Below are positions 1-13,250 of a DNA stretch of 64,000 nt, one piece after another. The stretch covers positions 91,523,654 to 91,587,653 of the forward strand of contig OZ023262.1 of NCBI GenBank assembly GCA_964006375.1, written 5' to 3'. Under the pieces are notes generated by a model. That model was not told the DNA's origin and did not search any database. It saw nothing but the letters and a program-made list of their open reading frames with translations. The first letter of the stretch is position 1. Each line of letters opens with the position of its first letter. This DNA comes from Tillus elongatus (Eukaryota; Arthropoda; Insecta; Coleoptera; Cleridae). Both the position numbers and the translations under genes were made by a program.

Positions 1-879
1 GTTCCTGGTGGACACCCTCATTTTCAGGGGGCAGTTGGCGTTATAGGCCGAGGTAATTGCGTCTCGCAATTGGACTGCTGCAATCTCGAGGTCTATTGAA
101 TCCCTTATGGCCCTCTCAACCCCCCGCAGTTCCACAGCTAGGTCTGCCCTGTAGGCTTCCCAGTCCGCCTTGCGGGGGTCCCGGTACCATACCGTTTCTC
201 TTTCGACTTTGGCGATTTCAAACCGGATGTATCTGTGGTCTGAGCTACTCACTTCCCCAGACACAGCCCAGCTTTTAACAAAGTCGCCCAGAAACTGGGT
301 GGAAACTGTTAGGTCTAAAACTTCCTCACGCCGTGTTGTGACGAATGTCGGTTTATTACCTCTATTCAATATGTCTAAATTAAATTTCATAAAGAATTGT
401 AAAAGTGCCTCACCCCTAGAGTTTGTGTCCGAGCTACCCCACAACTCATGGTGCGCATTCGCATCCATGCCGATGATGGTCTGCCATCCACCTGCTCTGC
501 TACCCACCATCAGCTGCTCCAATTCGTTGGGTGGAGGAGGGTCCGTGCTGTCCCCTGGCAGATAGGCTGACGCGACAGTAATGTCCCTCAGCCCATCCGC
601 TCCTCCACATCGGATTTTGATCGTTGCCAGGTCCCTGGAACAGAAATTCATTAGAGGGAGAAACTCTATCCCTTCCTTGACAAAAATGCAGGCCCTCGGA
701 TTCTCGCTGGACCTGCTGTAGATGAGCTTTCCATTAGCTCCGCCGAGTCCCTTGATCTCTCCTTTGTAGGAGTACGGTTCCTGGATGAGGGCCACATCCG
801 TGTTCCTCAGAGCCATTAGTAGTCCGGCCGTGGCTGCCCTACTGTGTTGGAGGTTGACCTGAAGGAACCTAAGTCCCAT
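1..879 (-). CDS. LINE ORF2, N-terminal endonuclease part (R1/LOA group), cut by window edge
   Basis: The minus-strand frame is open from ATG at 879 to the window edge (293 codons, no stop). It reads as an apurinic-like endonuclease, the enzyme that nicks target DNA for target-primed reverse transcription. Visible motifs in order are QVNLQHSRAA near residue 7, LIQEPY near 33, ASAYLPGD near 96, the catalytic block DANAHHELWGSSDTNSRG near 133, LDLTVSTQF, and SSSDHRYIRFE. The Asn, Glu, Asp and SDH catalytic positions are all present. The reverse transcriptase would lie left of position 1. The start codon overlaps the end of ORF1 by 11 nt in another frame, a usual arrangement in this group, where translation may be coupled. 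GC content is far above the surrounding DNA. R1, LOA and related clades share this layout, so the clade is inferred. Confidence 0.88.
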   Translation of the reverse strand, partial: MGLRFLQVNLQHSRAATAGLLMALRNTDVALIQEPYSYKGEIKGLGGANGKLIYSRSSENPRACIFVKEGIEFLPLMNFCSRDLATIKIRCGGADGLRDITVASAYLPGDSTDPPPPNELEQLMVGSRAGGWQTIIGMDANAHHELWGSSDTNSRGEALLQFFMKFNLDILNRGNKPTFVTTRREEVLDLTVSTQFLGDFVKSWAVSGEVSSSDHRYIRFEIAKVERETVWYRDPRKADWEAYRADLAVELRGVERAIRDSIDLEIAAVQLRDAITSAYNANCPLKMRVSTRN

Positions 880-2026
880 TAACCCTTAATTGCTTCCCCA
901 GTGGGCGGAAGCTAACCCTTCCCATGCCCCAGAATGCCTTGAAGGAGGTTCCTTCAAGGGCTCTGTAAGATGTCGGGTCGATCGAGAAGGCGAGCGTCTG
1001 TCCTTTCTCCTCTGCCTTCCTGCTTAGAACCGACCAGTGTTGCGTCCCCAGTTCAGGGTTCTGGATCTTAAGTCTGCTGATCACCGTCTCCTGCGGGACG
1101 GTGTCAGGGATCCGTACGAGGACCTTGCGTCTCTTTGGGAGTTCCTTGGGCTCGACGGCTGTCAAGTCCGCCCCCTCCCAAATCTGACCGAGGCCCCCGA
1201 TCGTTTTCCGCAGCCAGTCCCGCGACTGCGGGCCGGCACAGGTTATCCAGAGGATGCCCCCCGTCAGGCGCGTCCGGTGGAACTGAGGCGGGCTCTCCCC
1301 TTCCTGAAGAGAGTCCACTGCAGCTACCACCGCAGCCTGGATCAGGTCCGCCTTCCCCTGGTCTAGCGTGACCTCAGGATGGCGTCTGTCAATCACCGCC
1401 ATCCCGAGGCCCTCCGCAGCCTCCCTGTAAGAGCCAGTCTGCGCCGGTGTTCCGGCCTTAGTTCCTTTGGGAGGTCTGTCTGTAGTAGGCGTGCTAGAGC
1501 CAGAGCGCGGCGTCTTCCGACTCGCACTCTCCTCTTGCGCCTTTACAGGCACCCTGGCCCTTTTGGAACGTCTGTCTGTAGTGGGCGTGCTAGAGTTCGA
1601 GCGCGTCCTCTTCTGACCCGCACTCCCCTCTTGCGCCTTTACAGGTTTCTCGACCGTCCAGGTCCCGGCCGCCATTTTTTGCGCCCTCCGGAGCTTCTTT
1701 CTTTGCGCCCCGGAAAGACGCTTGGACTGCCGGGGCAGTCCCTCTACTCTAACAGTAGAGTCCTCACTGGTGGAGGGGCCCCCGGAGTCCGCGGAGCTCG
1801 CCGCCCTCCGGTGGGACCCAGCCTCCAGCTTGGGTGTCGGGGACAGGTCTCTGGCCGAAGCTACCCCCTGATCCCCCGTATCTACGCCGGTCGTGGGACC
1901 TCCAGAGTCCGCTGCCGCACCCTGGCTCGTCTCCGTTTCCGGGATAGACTCAAGGCTCAAGTCTGTAGCCGGAGCCACTCCTCGAGCCTCATTGGTTTTG
2001 GTTTTATATGTATTTATAATCTTCAT
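869..2026 (-). CDS. LINE ORF1 (gag-like RNA-binding protein)
   Basis: This is an intact 385-codon frame directly upstream of the ORF2 endonuclease. ORF1 proteins of LINEs coat the element RNA. The first 60 residues are acidic and Ser/Pro-rich. Residues about 95-190 are strongly basic with two near-identical blocks, SNSSTPTTDRRSKR and SGSSTPTTDRPPKG, which look like an internal duplication. The C-terminal 180 residues form a globular region with GILWITCAGPQSRDWLRKTI and LPKRRKVLVRIPDTVPQET, resembling the DUF4780-type domain seen in insect retroelement proteins (recalled, not searched). No CCHC zinc knuckles are visible, unlike many R1-clade gags. The ATG at 2026 is the first in frame. The absence of any stop or frameshift suggests a young copy. 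Confidence 0.8.
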   Translation of the reverse strand: MKIINTYKTKTNEARGVAPATDLSLESIPETETSQGAAADSGGPTTGVDTGDQGVASARDLSPTPKLEAGSHRRAASSADSGGPSTSEDSTVRVEGLPRQSKRLSGAQRKKLRRAQKMAAGTWTVEKPVKAQEGSAGQKRTRSNSSTPTTDRRSKRARVPVKAQEESASRKTPRSGSSTPTTDRPPKGTKAGTPAQTGSYREAAEGLGMAVIDRRHPEVTLDQGKADLIQAAVVAAVDSLQEGESPPQFHRTRLTGGILWITCAGPQSRDWLRKTIGGLGQIWEGADLTAVEPKELPKRRKVLVRIPDTVPQETVISRLKIQNPELGTQHWSVLSRKAEEKGQTLAFSIDPTSYRALEGTSFKAFWGMGRVSFRPLGKQLRVNGT

Positions 2027-2382
2027 GATGTTCCCACGAGAATGGGGGAAATACTGTCCACACCATCAGAACCCCCTGTGTGGTGCAAGGCGGGTTACTC
2101 TGGAGGGTTGCCTGGTACTCCAGAGGTTCCGTTCACGACACCATCGCCCTGGTGCCATCCATCCATAGGCACGGGTCACGTGACACCGTAGATTGGGGGA
2201 GTTTAGTTCGACCTCCTTGTCTAGATCCGTCATGTTTAGTTATTAGCAGGGTCACCTCGTGCAGGATGCGGATTTTTACCGCGCATGACGGTCTTGGGGA
2301 AAGCTTCATCGGGAGTTTATGTTGTTATTTCCACTTCCTCAGCTTGCCCCCTGGAGTCCTTTGGCCCGCGACTCCTTAACCC
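2027..2382 (-). other. probable 5' leader of the minus-strand LINE
   Basis: This GC-richer stretch precedes ORF1 and has no long frame in the sense direction. Base composition drops sharply near 2400, which fits the 5' end of the LINE. The assignment is by position and composition only. Confidence 0.4.
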
Positions 2383-2420
2383 CTGTAAACCCTCGTGGTG
2401 TGTTGTTGAAATAGAAAAAA
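2383..2420 (+). mobile_element. 3' tail remnant of a CR1-like LINE
   Basis: The stretch CCCTCGTGGTGTGTTGTTG followed by AAATA and an A-run is the same as the 3' end of the CR1-like relic at 35061-35100. The sequence to its left is not shared, so this is either a very short 5'-truncated insertion or a tail shared by two families. Confidence 0.5.
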
Positions 2421-4801
2421 CGAGGTGTATTAAAATCAAATATCAAGCCGGCAAGAGATGACACCTGAACAAATTTGAGTCTTTCCGGGCATTATTGTTT
2501 GGTTAATTAAAATTAAAGGCGTCAGTGTTTTCAATAGGCGAAATTTGCAAATTTCTAATAAAAGAAGCTTTATAGTGTTGACTTTCCGCTTTTTTATTAA
2601 ACAGAATAAATTTGAAAACTTTCATGCCTTTAGTCAGTAACTTGATAAAACAGACTAACTATATATAACCAGTAGTAAAAATTCGGACGCCGAAGGTGAA
2701 TTATCGAAGCGGATTTTTTAAAACAAAAAATTCCTAATTACTGCAACTCACCTAGCTCTTAGCCTAGGCAATTCACTTTGGCTCATGGCTCCCACATTCA
2801 ATTGCGGGTATTGGACGCAGCATTAGAGGACCCCCCCATATTTTACAGTTGCGTGCTACTTTATAATTGCATGGTTATTTCTTACCCCCACTCTTTTTAG
2901 AATTAAAATCACTTAAAATCACCACAGCAAGTATATTTATCTAACACACTAAGACTAAAATAAAAACACTTACAGAAAACTAAAATAGGATCCATGTAAA
3001 TCATAGAAACTGGCTACAAAATAAGACTACTCAATAATAGTCTCCCGGGCTTTCGTCTAAAATGGCCACTTACGTCGGAAATGTCGAGAGTCTTGGCCAA
3101 TTCATTTTCAATTGCTAAAATTGCTCAACGGTTGAGACGACTTTGGCCTGCTGTGCTTCTTTACCAAGTTTTTAAAGTGTTAGCCAGTCTACTAAAACAC
3201 TTTTCTGCCGCAAACACTGTTACTGGAAGCGTACAAAAAAAGTCTAAATGCAGTCCACAAGTTCAAAAAAATTGCCTAAAGTTTTTTCCCATTCCATTGA
3301 GAAGCTTCAATTAGCTGTAGAATCTTCTAAAATTTCATTCGATAAAAAAATGCACAATATTTTCTCTAGTTTGTATTAAATTGTAATAATAGAAAAGTGT
3401 GCGTAGGCTGGACCACCCAGTCAATTCCACCTATAATACAAGGCCAAAATGCTCTGACGTCACGAGCAGTGACGTCACCTTAAAGCGGCAAGATAATTTT
3501 GATTGTCGTATGGTACAGCCACCCTCATCTAAAAATCTGAATCTTGTCTGAAAATCGACAGTCACTGAATGATATACTGGCGAACGATTAGATTTGTGAA
3601 TTTTTGTTTATAGGTTGTAAATTGAATTTTATTACAATTTTTTTATTTAACTTACTACTTACCTTATAACTACCTCAAATTATAAAAGAAGTTAGTGCCA
3701 CAGTTGGAGTTAATTGGTGCGTAAATTTAAGTGATTAATTACCAGTCTGGTGTTATAAATATTTAGTCCCTTTGTTATTCAAGCTTTAATGCATTTTGGG
3801 TCCAACATTGAAAAATCTAAAGATACTGCAGGCTTTATTTATCTCATACTTACATGGTGGAAAATTGTTAATGCAAAACTCCTCTTAAAGGTAAACGATT
3901 AAATGCTATATGTCAATTACCGCTGCAAACTTACAGGATTCAAAGATAATCTTTTTGGACAAGATGGTGAATTGACTTGTTAATTGGAGAACTGACAGTT
4001 TCCAAAAAAAAATGACACGTCAAACATACAGTGTGTCCCAGAATGGATGGGAATGTATTGCTACCTCCGTTATTATTAGAGAGGGAGACGGTTAAATTAG
4101 AAATGTTTTCTAGAATTTCATGCTCGCTCCAAATGTGACTTGTATTTTGCACTGCCTCTTTTCGTTTTCGAGTTAATTTGAAAAAAACAAAATTTGTCGA
4201 TTTCTTCTTTCAATATCTAAGTAAGCGTTGATCTGACATGTCTAAGACTTGCACATTATCAGGACACTTTTTTCAGAGTAATCTTTTTGTGCTATCCTCA
4301 CCTTTGGATTGTCATTTGTTTTTGAGCTACAGATATCAACGTTTGTTTTTATTATGGCAGCCATATTGGATTTTTTGCTCATGTGAAAGCCTGTAAAAAG
4401 AGCTTTGCAATGATGTACAACATGCTTGAGAAATCTTGTAATTGCACTGACAATTTTGAGAAAAACAGTTTTGAGGATAGTAGGCTACGAAATCCAATAC
4501 CAGAAAACAAATGACAAAACAAAAGTGTTCAAAAAGCAGTAGGCAAGTCCCTGTACATCGGATAATCGTATCCTACATAACGGGTTTTAATCCTAGTTAG
4601 TGACTTTACTTTTTATCATTTTTTTTAGTCTCATTTCACTTTACCGAAATCTAACCAGACGGTTGCTAGTCCGATGAATTTTGTAGCGAGTTTTTGTATA
4701 AAAAATAATTTAATAAAGAGGATATTAAAGTTTTAAGACTTAGTTCAATTTGAACTTTTTGCCCTACCTTAGTGAAACCGTTCCGTATTTAATATAGTCG
4801 T

Positions 4802-4805
<4 letters not shown>
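2421..4805. other. AT-rich stretch without recognisable gene
   Basis: Only short frames occur, and none has a recognisable domain; a 77-codon frame at 3081-3314 has no family signature. A transposon-end-like phrase, CAGTGTGTCCCAGAATGG, lies at 4029. Nothing else could be supported. Confidence 0.5.

Positions 4806-4881
<76 letters not shown>
4806..4881. repeat. (TA)n microsatellite, about 38 units
   Basis: An uninterrupted TA run is seen directly. No TACR arms flank it. Confidence 0.98.
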
Positions 4882-4883
<2 letters not shown>

Positions 4884-6060
4884 GGTGTTATCTAGGTTCG
4901 CATACACAACCATACATAAAATAACACACATAAAAAATATTACTATTATTAACACACAAAAAATGTAAGAGGATGTAATTGCAAATTTAATAGCCATGAA
5001 AATCTTAATATCAAAAAAATTATAATCAAATTGTACTTTTCAGTGCTCATCACAGGCGCCAATCTTCACTTATCAAAGTATGTGCCATATACTACTGAGA
5101 TTGTGTACAATTTATAAAAATAAAAGCCAAATTAAATTAAACAGAACATGGACTCAAATAGCAATGATACGCCTGCAAATAATTTAGGTATTATTAAGTA
5201 ATTAAGAATAAACGGTAGACTAGGGTGTAAATAAGTGGTGTAGAAGAGACTAAGGAGTTCAGATGTTGGGTTTTAGACAATAATTTGTGTATATGAAATA
5301 AGCTGTTAGTTATAAAAATTTTGTTATGATGTAATTAAAATATGACTATAAATGATTTAGAAGGCGGACTGTCATGGAAACGGAAAGTTTAAAAGGTTAA
5401 AATTAATTGGAAAAGAAATGTCAGATTAGAGAGATGTTGTGAATTTGGGGTGAATTTAACTGATGAATTTGAAAGTAAAAGTCAGTTTGAAGATAATTTA
5501 ATAAGGAGAGGCGCATATTTTTTTGAAAATACGTGTCAAATGAAAGAGAAATGGGAAATAAAAAGTAAGTTTGGAGAGATTAGAAAGAAATTGAAAGTAA
5601 AAGTCAGTTTGGAGATAATTTAATAAGGAGAGGTACACATTTTTTGAAAGTACGTGTCAGATGAAAGAGAAATAGGAAATAAAAAAGTAAGTTTGGAGAG
5701 ATTAGAAAGTGAGTTTGGTCAGACCAGAGAGAAATTTGAAAGAACAAGAAGAAATCCGTATAACAGAGGATTACTAGTATTATAAGGGCTGATGGAAGAA
5801 TGTATTAAGGTATTTATAGTTTAAGTAATTATTATTATAACGACTTAGATTAGAATAAGGGTTAATGTAAAATATATTTGTGTTGCGTTGAGATTTTGAC
5901 TAAATTTGAGTTTATGAGAGGGCAATTATATAGTTAAATTTAGGCATAGAGACGAGTAGAAGTAGAATATATAAAGCGTGGACAATTTACCAAAATTTAA
6001 CTGTAAGTTTAAAGACAAAAAAGTTAGAGGGATTTAAAAAAATTGGGGTTTTCCTCAAAA
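4882..6060. other. gene-free stretch with a PLE-tail fragment
   Basis: The phrase AGTGCTCATCACAGG at 5042 is shared with the terminal repeats at 32659 and 63206, so a piece of the PLE terminal repeat probably lies here. No coding frame is supported. A tandem duplication inside is listed separately. Confidence 0.4.
5471..5714. repeat. tandem duplication, 122-bp unit, two copies
   Basis: The block beginning GAAAGTAAAAGTCAGTTTG at 5471 recurs at 5593. The copies share GATAATTTAATAAGGAGAGG, a purine-rich middle, and AAGTTTGGAGAGATTAGAAAG. They differ by a few percent. No function is apparent. Confidence 0.85.
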
Positions 6061-7275
6061 CGTAAAAATTTGCGATTTGAAACGTCAAAATTGACAACAT
6101 TTAGGCAAAAACCTGAAAGACGTACGGATTATCTAAAGAGTGTTCTGCAAAACCTCAAGTTTTAGCTTCAACCATCATTGCCCTTCATTTTACTAAAATA
6201 TTTCCAGAAAATTCATTTCGAATAGACACTTTCTCTGATGCTTTGAAGTAGTTTTAGTTAAGTCTATGGTTTAACGGTCTAAAATTTTTAGCAAATTTTC
6301 GTAGAAAAAATTCGTCTTTGGGAGATCGCAGCTTTTCAATTCCAAAAAGATTTCTTCAAATGAGCGCAAACTAGGCCCCCTAAAATCCATATCCGGGTTT
6401 ACTTTCTGTTTACATATATACAGGGTGACGCATTTTTACGGTGAAGCTCAACGTAATTGTTATTATGCAAGATACGAGAAAAAATTTGAAACGTTAACTG
6501 TATAGCTCAAGGCACCCTATGGTGTCTTGAGCTGCATCTTATAAAATTATTTTGACAATCATAGGTGGACCATAAGTCGTTGGTGATATCTCAAATTTTT
6601 TTTTGAACATTCCTAATTGCATTTTTGCATTTTTCATCGAAATATGATGCATGTTTGTAAAAAAAAATCGAGACGCAGTAAGTGCGATTAGGTAGCGAAT
6701 TTTCATTAAATGCTTCAAAATTGGATAACGCAATTTGCTATTAACCTAAGGTTTGTCATCTAGGAAACGAGTTTTCTCGGAAAAGTTTAAAGTTTATTTT
6801 CGGAAAATTCTTGAACATTTTCAAACAACTTATTTTGATAAAATATGGTACATTGTTCCTACTATATAGGTTATACCGGTGGCCAAATTGATGCCTGCTT
6901 GCATTAAAGAGACATATTTGCTATTAAAAACATTTTTATGAAAATTTATGAATATTTTCGGAAAATTATTGAACATTTTCAAACAACATATTTTGATAAA
7001 ATATGGTACATTGTTCCTACTATATAGGTTATATCGGTGGCGAAATTGATGCCTGCTTGCATTAAAGAGGCATATTTGCTGTTAAAAACATTTTTATGAA
7101 AATTCACTTCCATAACGCACTTTGCTGCGTCCAGACTTTTTATCAGGGGTTAAATTTCTTCATATTTTTGTCATTGAGCAAGCTTTATTATTTCAGTAGA
7201 TACATTTCGTTTTTTTTACCTTTCGGAGATTTGTCATGAAAATTCGCTACCAAAACCCACTTGATGCGTCCAGAT
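6061..7275 (+). mobile_element. TACR dispersed repeat, copy 1 (no TA array)
   Basis: The left arm (6285-6420) carries ATGAGCGCAAACTAGGCC and CATATCCGGG, then a short TATATACAGGGTGACGC where other copies have a long (TA)n. The right part holds the motif GACGCAGTAAGTGCG at 6672 and two inverted copies of it near 7120 and 7260. An internal 158-bp tandem duplication (6797-7105) repeats the block with TATGGTACATTGTTCC. There is no coding capacity, so the element must be non-autonomous. Its class is unknown. Confidence 0.7.
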
Positions 7276-8261
7276 TTTGTAATACCGCCAATCAAAATTT
7301 CTATATACTATGTATTATATAGTTGTAACAATGACAAAGGGGTATCAATAATCTGTGAAGAAACTATTGACAGCAACAGCTGACGTAAAATCGTTACTTA
7401 GACATTACAGACGAGCATAATCTTCGCAGATAAGTCACAGCTCCATCCTGGAGCCTTTATGCTATGGCAATTTATCACGCAGTTACAAAGCCTACACAGC
7501 ATGTTCGATGTTCCTCCTGATGGCACAAGCCCCTGAGCTGTCACAGGTCAGAATGGTTAGATAATTCATGAATAGCTTGACCTCTACTATTTACCTGTCA
7601 TCCTTTGGCGTTTCTCTCGCTGTAAGTGTGATTTATAAGAAGTGGAAAGCCGTGCATCAAATCAACTATATTAATTGCTTCCTTGAGTAGATTAGTTATT
7701 GCTTACATCCTCTTACAGAGTCACGATTGCTGCTTATTACTATTTATCCACTGTTATTACAAATTATTACATAGACTGGTATGAGTAGATAATTGTATGG
7801 TTTTTATATTTTTAACGAGGCATTATTTAACATAATTAGGTTTTGATTAGATCTTTGTTAGACGCCAATGATTTAACACAAATTACAAACTTAAAAGTTT
7901 CTAACATGGTTATTGTTATATTTAGATGCTTGATTTGAAGACAATAATTGTACGATTGGTTTAACCCAGCGTTTCCCAATTTTCAATCACAATTCTAATC
8001 CCCCCCTCCCGTTTTACGTCCACGCCAGCGGACATTCTCGCGTGTTAGCGAGTAGTTCCTGTTTCGAACATTATAGAACTTCTGCGCGGCCTGTCTAATT
8101 GCCGCATCTCGTTCGGGTCTCAGTAGAGTCGATCCTTCCATCGTGAATGTGTATGTTGTAGTTTGCGTGTTGACTGCAATCCAGGATATTCGAATAGCAA
8201 TAGATTTATACAGTGTATACAGAATCATAGATACATTTTTAAGTGGGCGTAAGTGAGCACT
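7276..8261. other. single-copy-looking stretch with a GC-richer patch
   Basis: The region 7370-7640 is less AT-rich than its surroundings and matches no repeat in this window. It may be conserved non-coding DNA. No exon structure is supported. Confidence 0.3.
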
Positions 8262-9358
8262 TCTTCTTCTTTCGGTGCCGTGCCTGTCTTCAGGGGTGGG
8301 CTATCTCCATGACGATTTGATTGAATTGGTCTCTATCTTTCGCTGCTCGGAATAGCTGTTCCACTCCCAGTCCGGTCCAATTTCTGATGTTCCGTAACCA
8401 TGATATCTTTTTACGCCCTATCCCTCTTCTGCCCTCAACCTTTCCCTAGATAATCAGGCAAGGCATGTGATATTTGGGGCCTCGTATTATGTGTCCGAAA
8501 TAATCAGCCTTTCTTATTTTTATGGTGTTCAGAAGTTCTCGACTCTTATTCAGCTGTCTGAGTACCTCTTCATTACTGGTATGTGCAGTCCAAGGAATTT
8601 TGAGGATTCTCCGGTAGCACCACATCTCAAACGCTTTCATTTTATTCATGGTGTCAACTTTAAGCATCCATGTCTCACATCCGTACAAGAGAATGCTCCA
8701 TACGTAACGCGGAGTGTTCTTATCCGCGTCTGAACTGTGAGGTTTCTGTCAGTGAGAGTTGGTTTCCATTTGCTAAATGCTCTACGTGCCATTTCAATCC
8801 ACGCTTTCACCTCTTCGTCGCATGTTATTTCATTGTTTAGCCAGATACCCAAATACTTGAAACGTGGTACGAGTTCGATGTTGTGTCCGTTGATTGTAAT
8901 CGGAATTGGTTCTATGTTTATTTTATCTACGATCATCCATTTTGTTTTTTTTATGTTTATATTGATGCCCCATCTTCGACCAGCCTCATATACTCCATCC
9001 AGCAGTATTTGCAAGCCTTCCATGCTCTCCGCAATGATGGCAGTGTCATCTGCGTATCTTACGTTGTTTATAATTTCACCATCTATCTTTACTCCCTCTG
9101 TCCTGCCATATAAATCTTCCCGAAATATGTTCTCTGAATAAAGGTTGAACAGCAGGGGTGATAGAACACATCCTTGTCTTACGCCGCTTTTTATTGGTAT
9201 TTCACCTGTAACGCTGTCATCTAGCCTAACTACAGCTGTTTGACTATAATATAGGTTTATCAAAAGGCGCATATCATAGTAGTCTACGTTATATGATTTT
9301 ATACGTTGGAAAAAATTGTGTGTTGGACTTTGTCGAATGCTTTTTCGAAGTCAATAAA

Positions 9359-9438
<80 letters not shown>

Positions 9439-10101
9439 GTTTTTTTGAAACTCACAGCTTTTTTGTAATAGTATCCTCATGCAGAAAAGGGCTGCGCGTG
9501 TGCCCAGTCCGCTACGGAATCCGAATTGTATTTTTGAAGTATGACTCATTAGGCTAATTAATCGAAAGTCATGACACCTGCTAGCTTTGTTGGTTTTGGA
9601 TAGGGCGATGAAGATCGATTTCCGCCAGTCGCTGGGAAGTTTTCCAGTTCGGTAGACTTGGTCGAAGAATGACGTTAAAACAGATATGCTTTCGTCAGCC
9701 AGTAGTTTTATTAGTTCTATGGGAATTTCGTTGGGTCCTGGAGTTTTTCTTGCTTTTGATTGGTGTATTGCTTTTTGAACTTCGGACTTGAGAATGTTTG
9801 CTCCGTGTTCTGTCATATAACCAGTCAGTAGATTCTCTGGCGTTTCGCGGGCCTCGTCTTCGAATAGTTGTTGAATATACTGTTGCCATTCATTACTCTG
9901 ATCTTCTTTTGTTAACAGTGCCTTTCCACTTTCACTATGCAGTACTGTTGCGTTTTTTCTTCTGTATATTCCAGAATGTTCCTTCAGCTTTTTATGTAAG
10001 TTAAAGTCATCAGGTATGTATTGAAGATGTTCGACCATTAGAGTGGAGTGCATCAGTTTCCTACCAAAGATAGGAAAAACATTGGAAGGGTCTAAATTCA
10101 C
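8262..10101 (-). pseudogene. LINE reverse transcriptase relic, RTE-like, 5'-truncated
   Basis: Read on the minus strand, the relic runs from an N-terminal linker near 10100 through fingers (ARKTPGPNEIPIELIKLL), motif A (CFIDFEKAFDKVQH at about 9357-9316), motif B (SGVRQGCVLSPLLFNLY), motif C (RYADDTAIIAES), the thumb (FKYLGIWLNNEI), and a C-terminal region with MYGCETWML, GHIIRGPKYHM and EGRRGIGRK. The 3' end is a (GAA)n-like tail at 8262-8270, as in RTE-type LINEs. Disablements include a stop and frame change near 8646-8690, a deletion between LMSHTSKI and FGFRSGLGT near 9545, a stop near 9290, and a (TA)n array that splits motif A from VY before it. The clade is inferred from motif style. 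Confidence 0.82.
9361..9437. repeat. (TA)n array inside RT motif A
   Basis: The run lies between the codons for ...KNVY and CFIDFEKAFD of the RTE-like relic, where an intact gene would carry only a short TATATATGC. It also shifts the reading frame. Confidence 0.97.
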
Positions 10102-12368
10102 CGTAGAAGTACACTGGTAATTGTAAAATTGTAATAGTTGATTTGTTGGCTAAAATAGCAGGCTTGTTCGGATAACTTCGGTAAAGCTAGGTCATCCAAA
10201 CAGTCAAATGAAAAGTTCCTGCATTTGGTTACTATGTCTTGAGTAGCTTGAAGAGAGGCCTGGCTTTGAGCTTATGTACACATTTTGTTCAATACTTAGG
10301 CCTGCTTTTTCTTTTTCCGCCTCGGAGGTGTTCATCATTTTCTTAGCTCTACCTTATCTACGTTTTCTTAGCCAAATCTACGTTGTAATTTACATTGACA
10401 TATTCTCAAAAATAACTTAGTTTGGCCCTCTGATCCCCTGGAACTCTAAAACAATACATTGTGTGCACTTTCTTTTTATTAAGCTGGCATGGCAAGCGTA
10501 AACGCTACGTTTGCAGTAATGTGCATCTACACACTTTAGTGATTCTATAAACATTTCAACTTGTGTCCTCTTATCTATATTTTTGTCGCCTACTCCATAA
10601 CAGCCTCTTCTTTCTCTTTGTAATTCTCCTTTACTAAGAAACGGTTTCTCAGCTCTCTCAATTTAAAATCTGCCGATCCACTTATTTTTAAAAATGCTTT
10701 CTTACAAATTCGTAGAAAACTGCCTTTGCAGTCTAGAATCTTGTACGGAATGAAAACGGTATTATCTTTTAAAATCTTAATTCGATCACACTGCATCGCT
10801 TTTTCACCACGACCATATTTCAAAGTTACAGTACCTTGCATGCCTTTATCGGCAGTTGAGAAAAGCATGTCATGGAACTATTTTATCTCCTTCATGCTTA
10901 CAGTGTTGAAATAGTATGTAAAACAGGTCTAGTACAGGTGCCCACAAAAATGAAATGTGACAATTTTTTGTTATAGGGCTGGACAAAGGGCCTAAAATAA
11001 TTTCAAAATCATATATACACTCCGGCATAATTGCTCTAAATGACCAACTAAGCTTGTATACCTTAATAAAAGTCATCAAAAGAATCTAATGAAAATTCGC
11101 TAGAGTCTTTTCGAATTTATAAGGTATTTTTAAGTTAGAAAAGAACGCAGTAGTACAGAAAATCTGTTGGTAATTTTCCGTAACCCTTGAAATACACAGC
11201 AAGTAACCTGTAACAAGCTGAAGTCGGCGGTTGTTTATTTCCATCAATTCGGGAATTATAAACGGCATGACGATCGCGTACCTTCTAATAATCCAGCGGA
11301 CGCTATATCGCACTCTGTTTAATGCACAACAAACGTTTTGGGAAAGAAAGAGATAGCTTCGCACATCGACCACACTGTCGAGAGTCGAGATGCCGTTGGA
11401 ACGCATAGTTTTGAAAAACAGCGAGAGACACCACTCAATGTTAAACTGAGGTGCGACTAACAACGATGTTGGCGTATAAAACTTTCTTTGAGGTGTGAAA
11501 CCACGGTCGAATACAATAAATCATTACTATCTTCCTTTAATATTTTGCAGTCCTATAATTGAAACTTTTCTTTAATTACGAGGTTTCTGTTTCAGATATA
11601 ACTTTTACAAAGAGTGCGTGTTGCATTTATTCAGCTCATATGACAGAATATGTCAATATTTAACATTCTAGAAATAACATCGGCTAATTGCCGCAGAGCT
11701 GTCAACACTTTTTGTTTGAAAGTATAATGAATGTGTTATCTAATAAAACTAAATATAAGTTATTATTCCATGTGCTATAAAATGTCCACATCCTGTTTTT
11801 ACACACATTGTATTTCTGCAATATATTTTATGTGTTGGAGGATACATGTCGGGAAATTCCAGCCGTTAGTCTTATGTCAGATTCAATACCGTGGAACAGT
11901 GACCAGTCGCGTTCTTTCATATCTGACACCACCTTTCATATGTTGGCAATTCCGTCTGCCGCAGAATATCTCTGCAGCTCTATATCCCGTGATGTATGGC
12001 CGGCACACATTGCACTAGATGGAACGCAATATGTCCGTTCGAGAAAGGCAATAACCATTAGGTTTCGAGAAAACTGCCCTATTCCGCACGACACGACCGG
12101 CGAATATACGGAAATTTATACCAACCGGAATATCAGATAAGTAGTGCTGGACATTTCTGCTGCCTTGTGCCCCTGTCTATTCTTATGTAGTGGCCAAATT
12201 GTCTTACAAGACAGATTTAAGTGTCGTGGCTGCAAAATTAATGTAGCTTGACATGATTATTGTTAAGTGCCTCTAGTTTTGGTTTTCTGAAAACCAATCA
12301 CAATACTAACACATATATGATTATACAGTGTTGAAAAAAGTATGGACTACCTTCAATAACTACGTTTT
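10102..12368. other. gene-free stretch, partly GC-richer
   Basis: No frame shows a recognisable domain. Two patches, 11220-11470 and 11840-12140, are less AT-rich and match nothing else in the window, so conserved non-coding elements are possible. A 125-codon minus-strand frame at 11086-11463 shows no family signature. Confidence 0.35.

Positions 12369-13250
<882 letters not shown>

Noticed and set aside
1037..2191. Plus-strand frames of up to 270 codons opposite the LINE ORF1
   Set aside because: They are antisense shadows of a clear gag-like gene with high GC; their composition (Arg/Leu/Pro-rich) and lack of motifs fit a shadow.
3081..3314. Small plus-strand ORF of 77 codons as a host gene
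   Set aside because: No domain, no similarity recognised, no splice context, and AT-rich surroundings make chance likely.
5448..5475. Hammerhead-like CTGATGA followed by GAAAG
   Set aside because: No stem II can form and GAAAC/NUH spacing is wrong; chance match.
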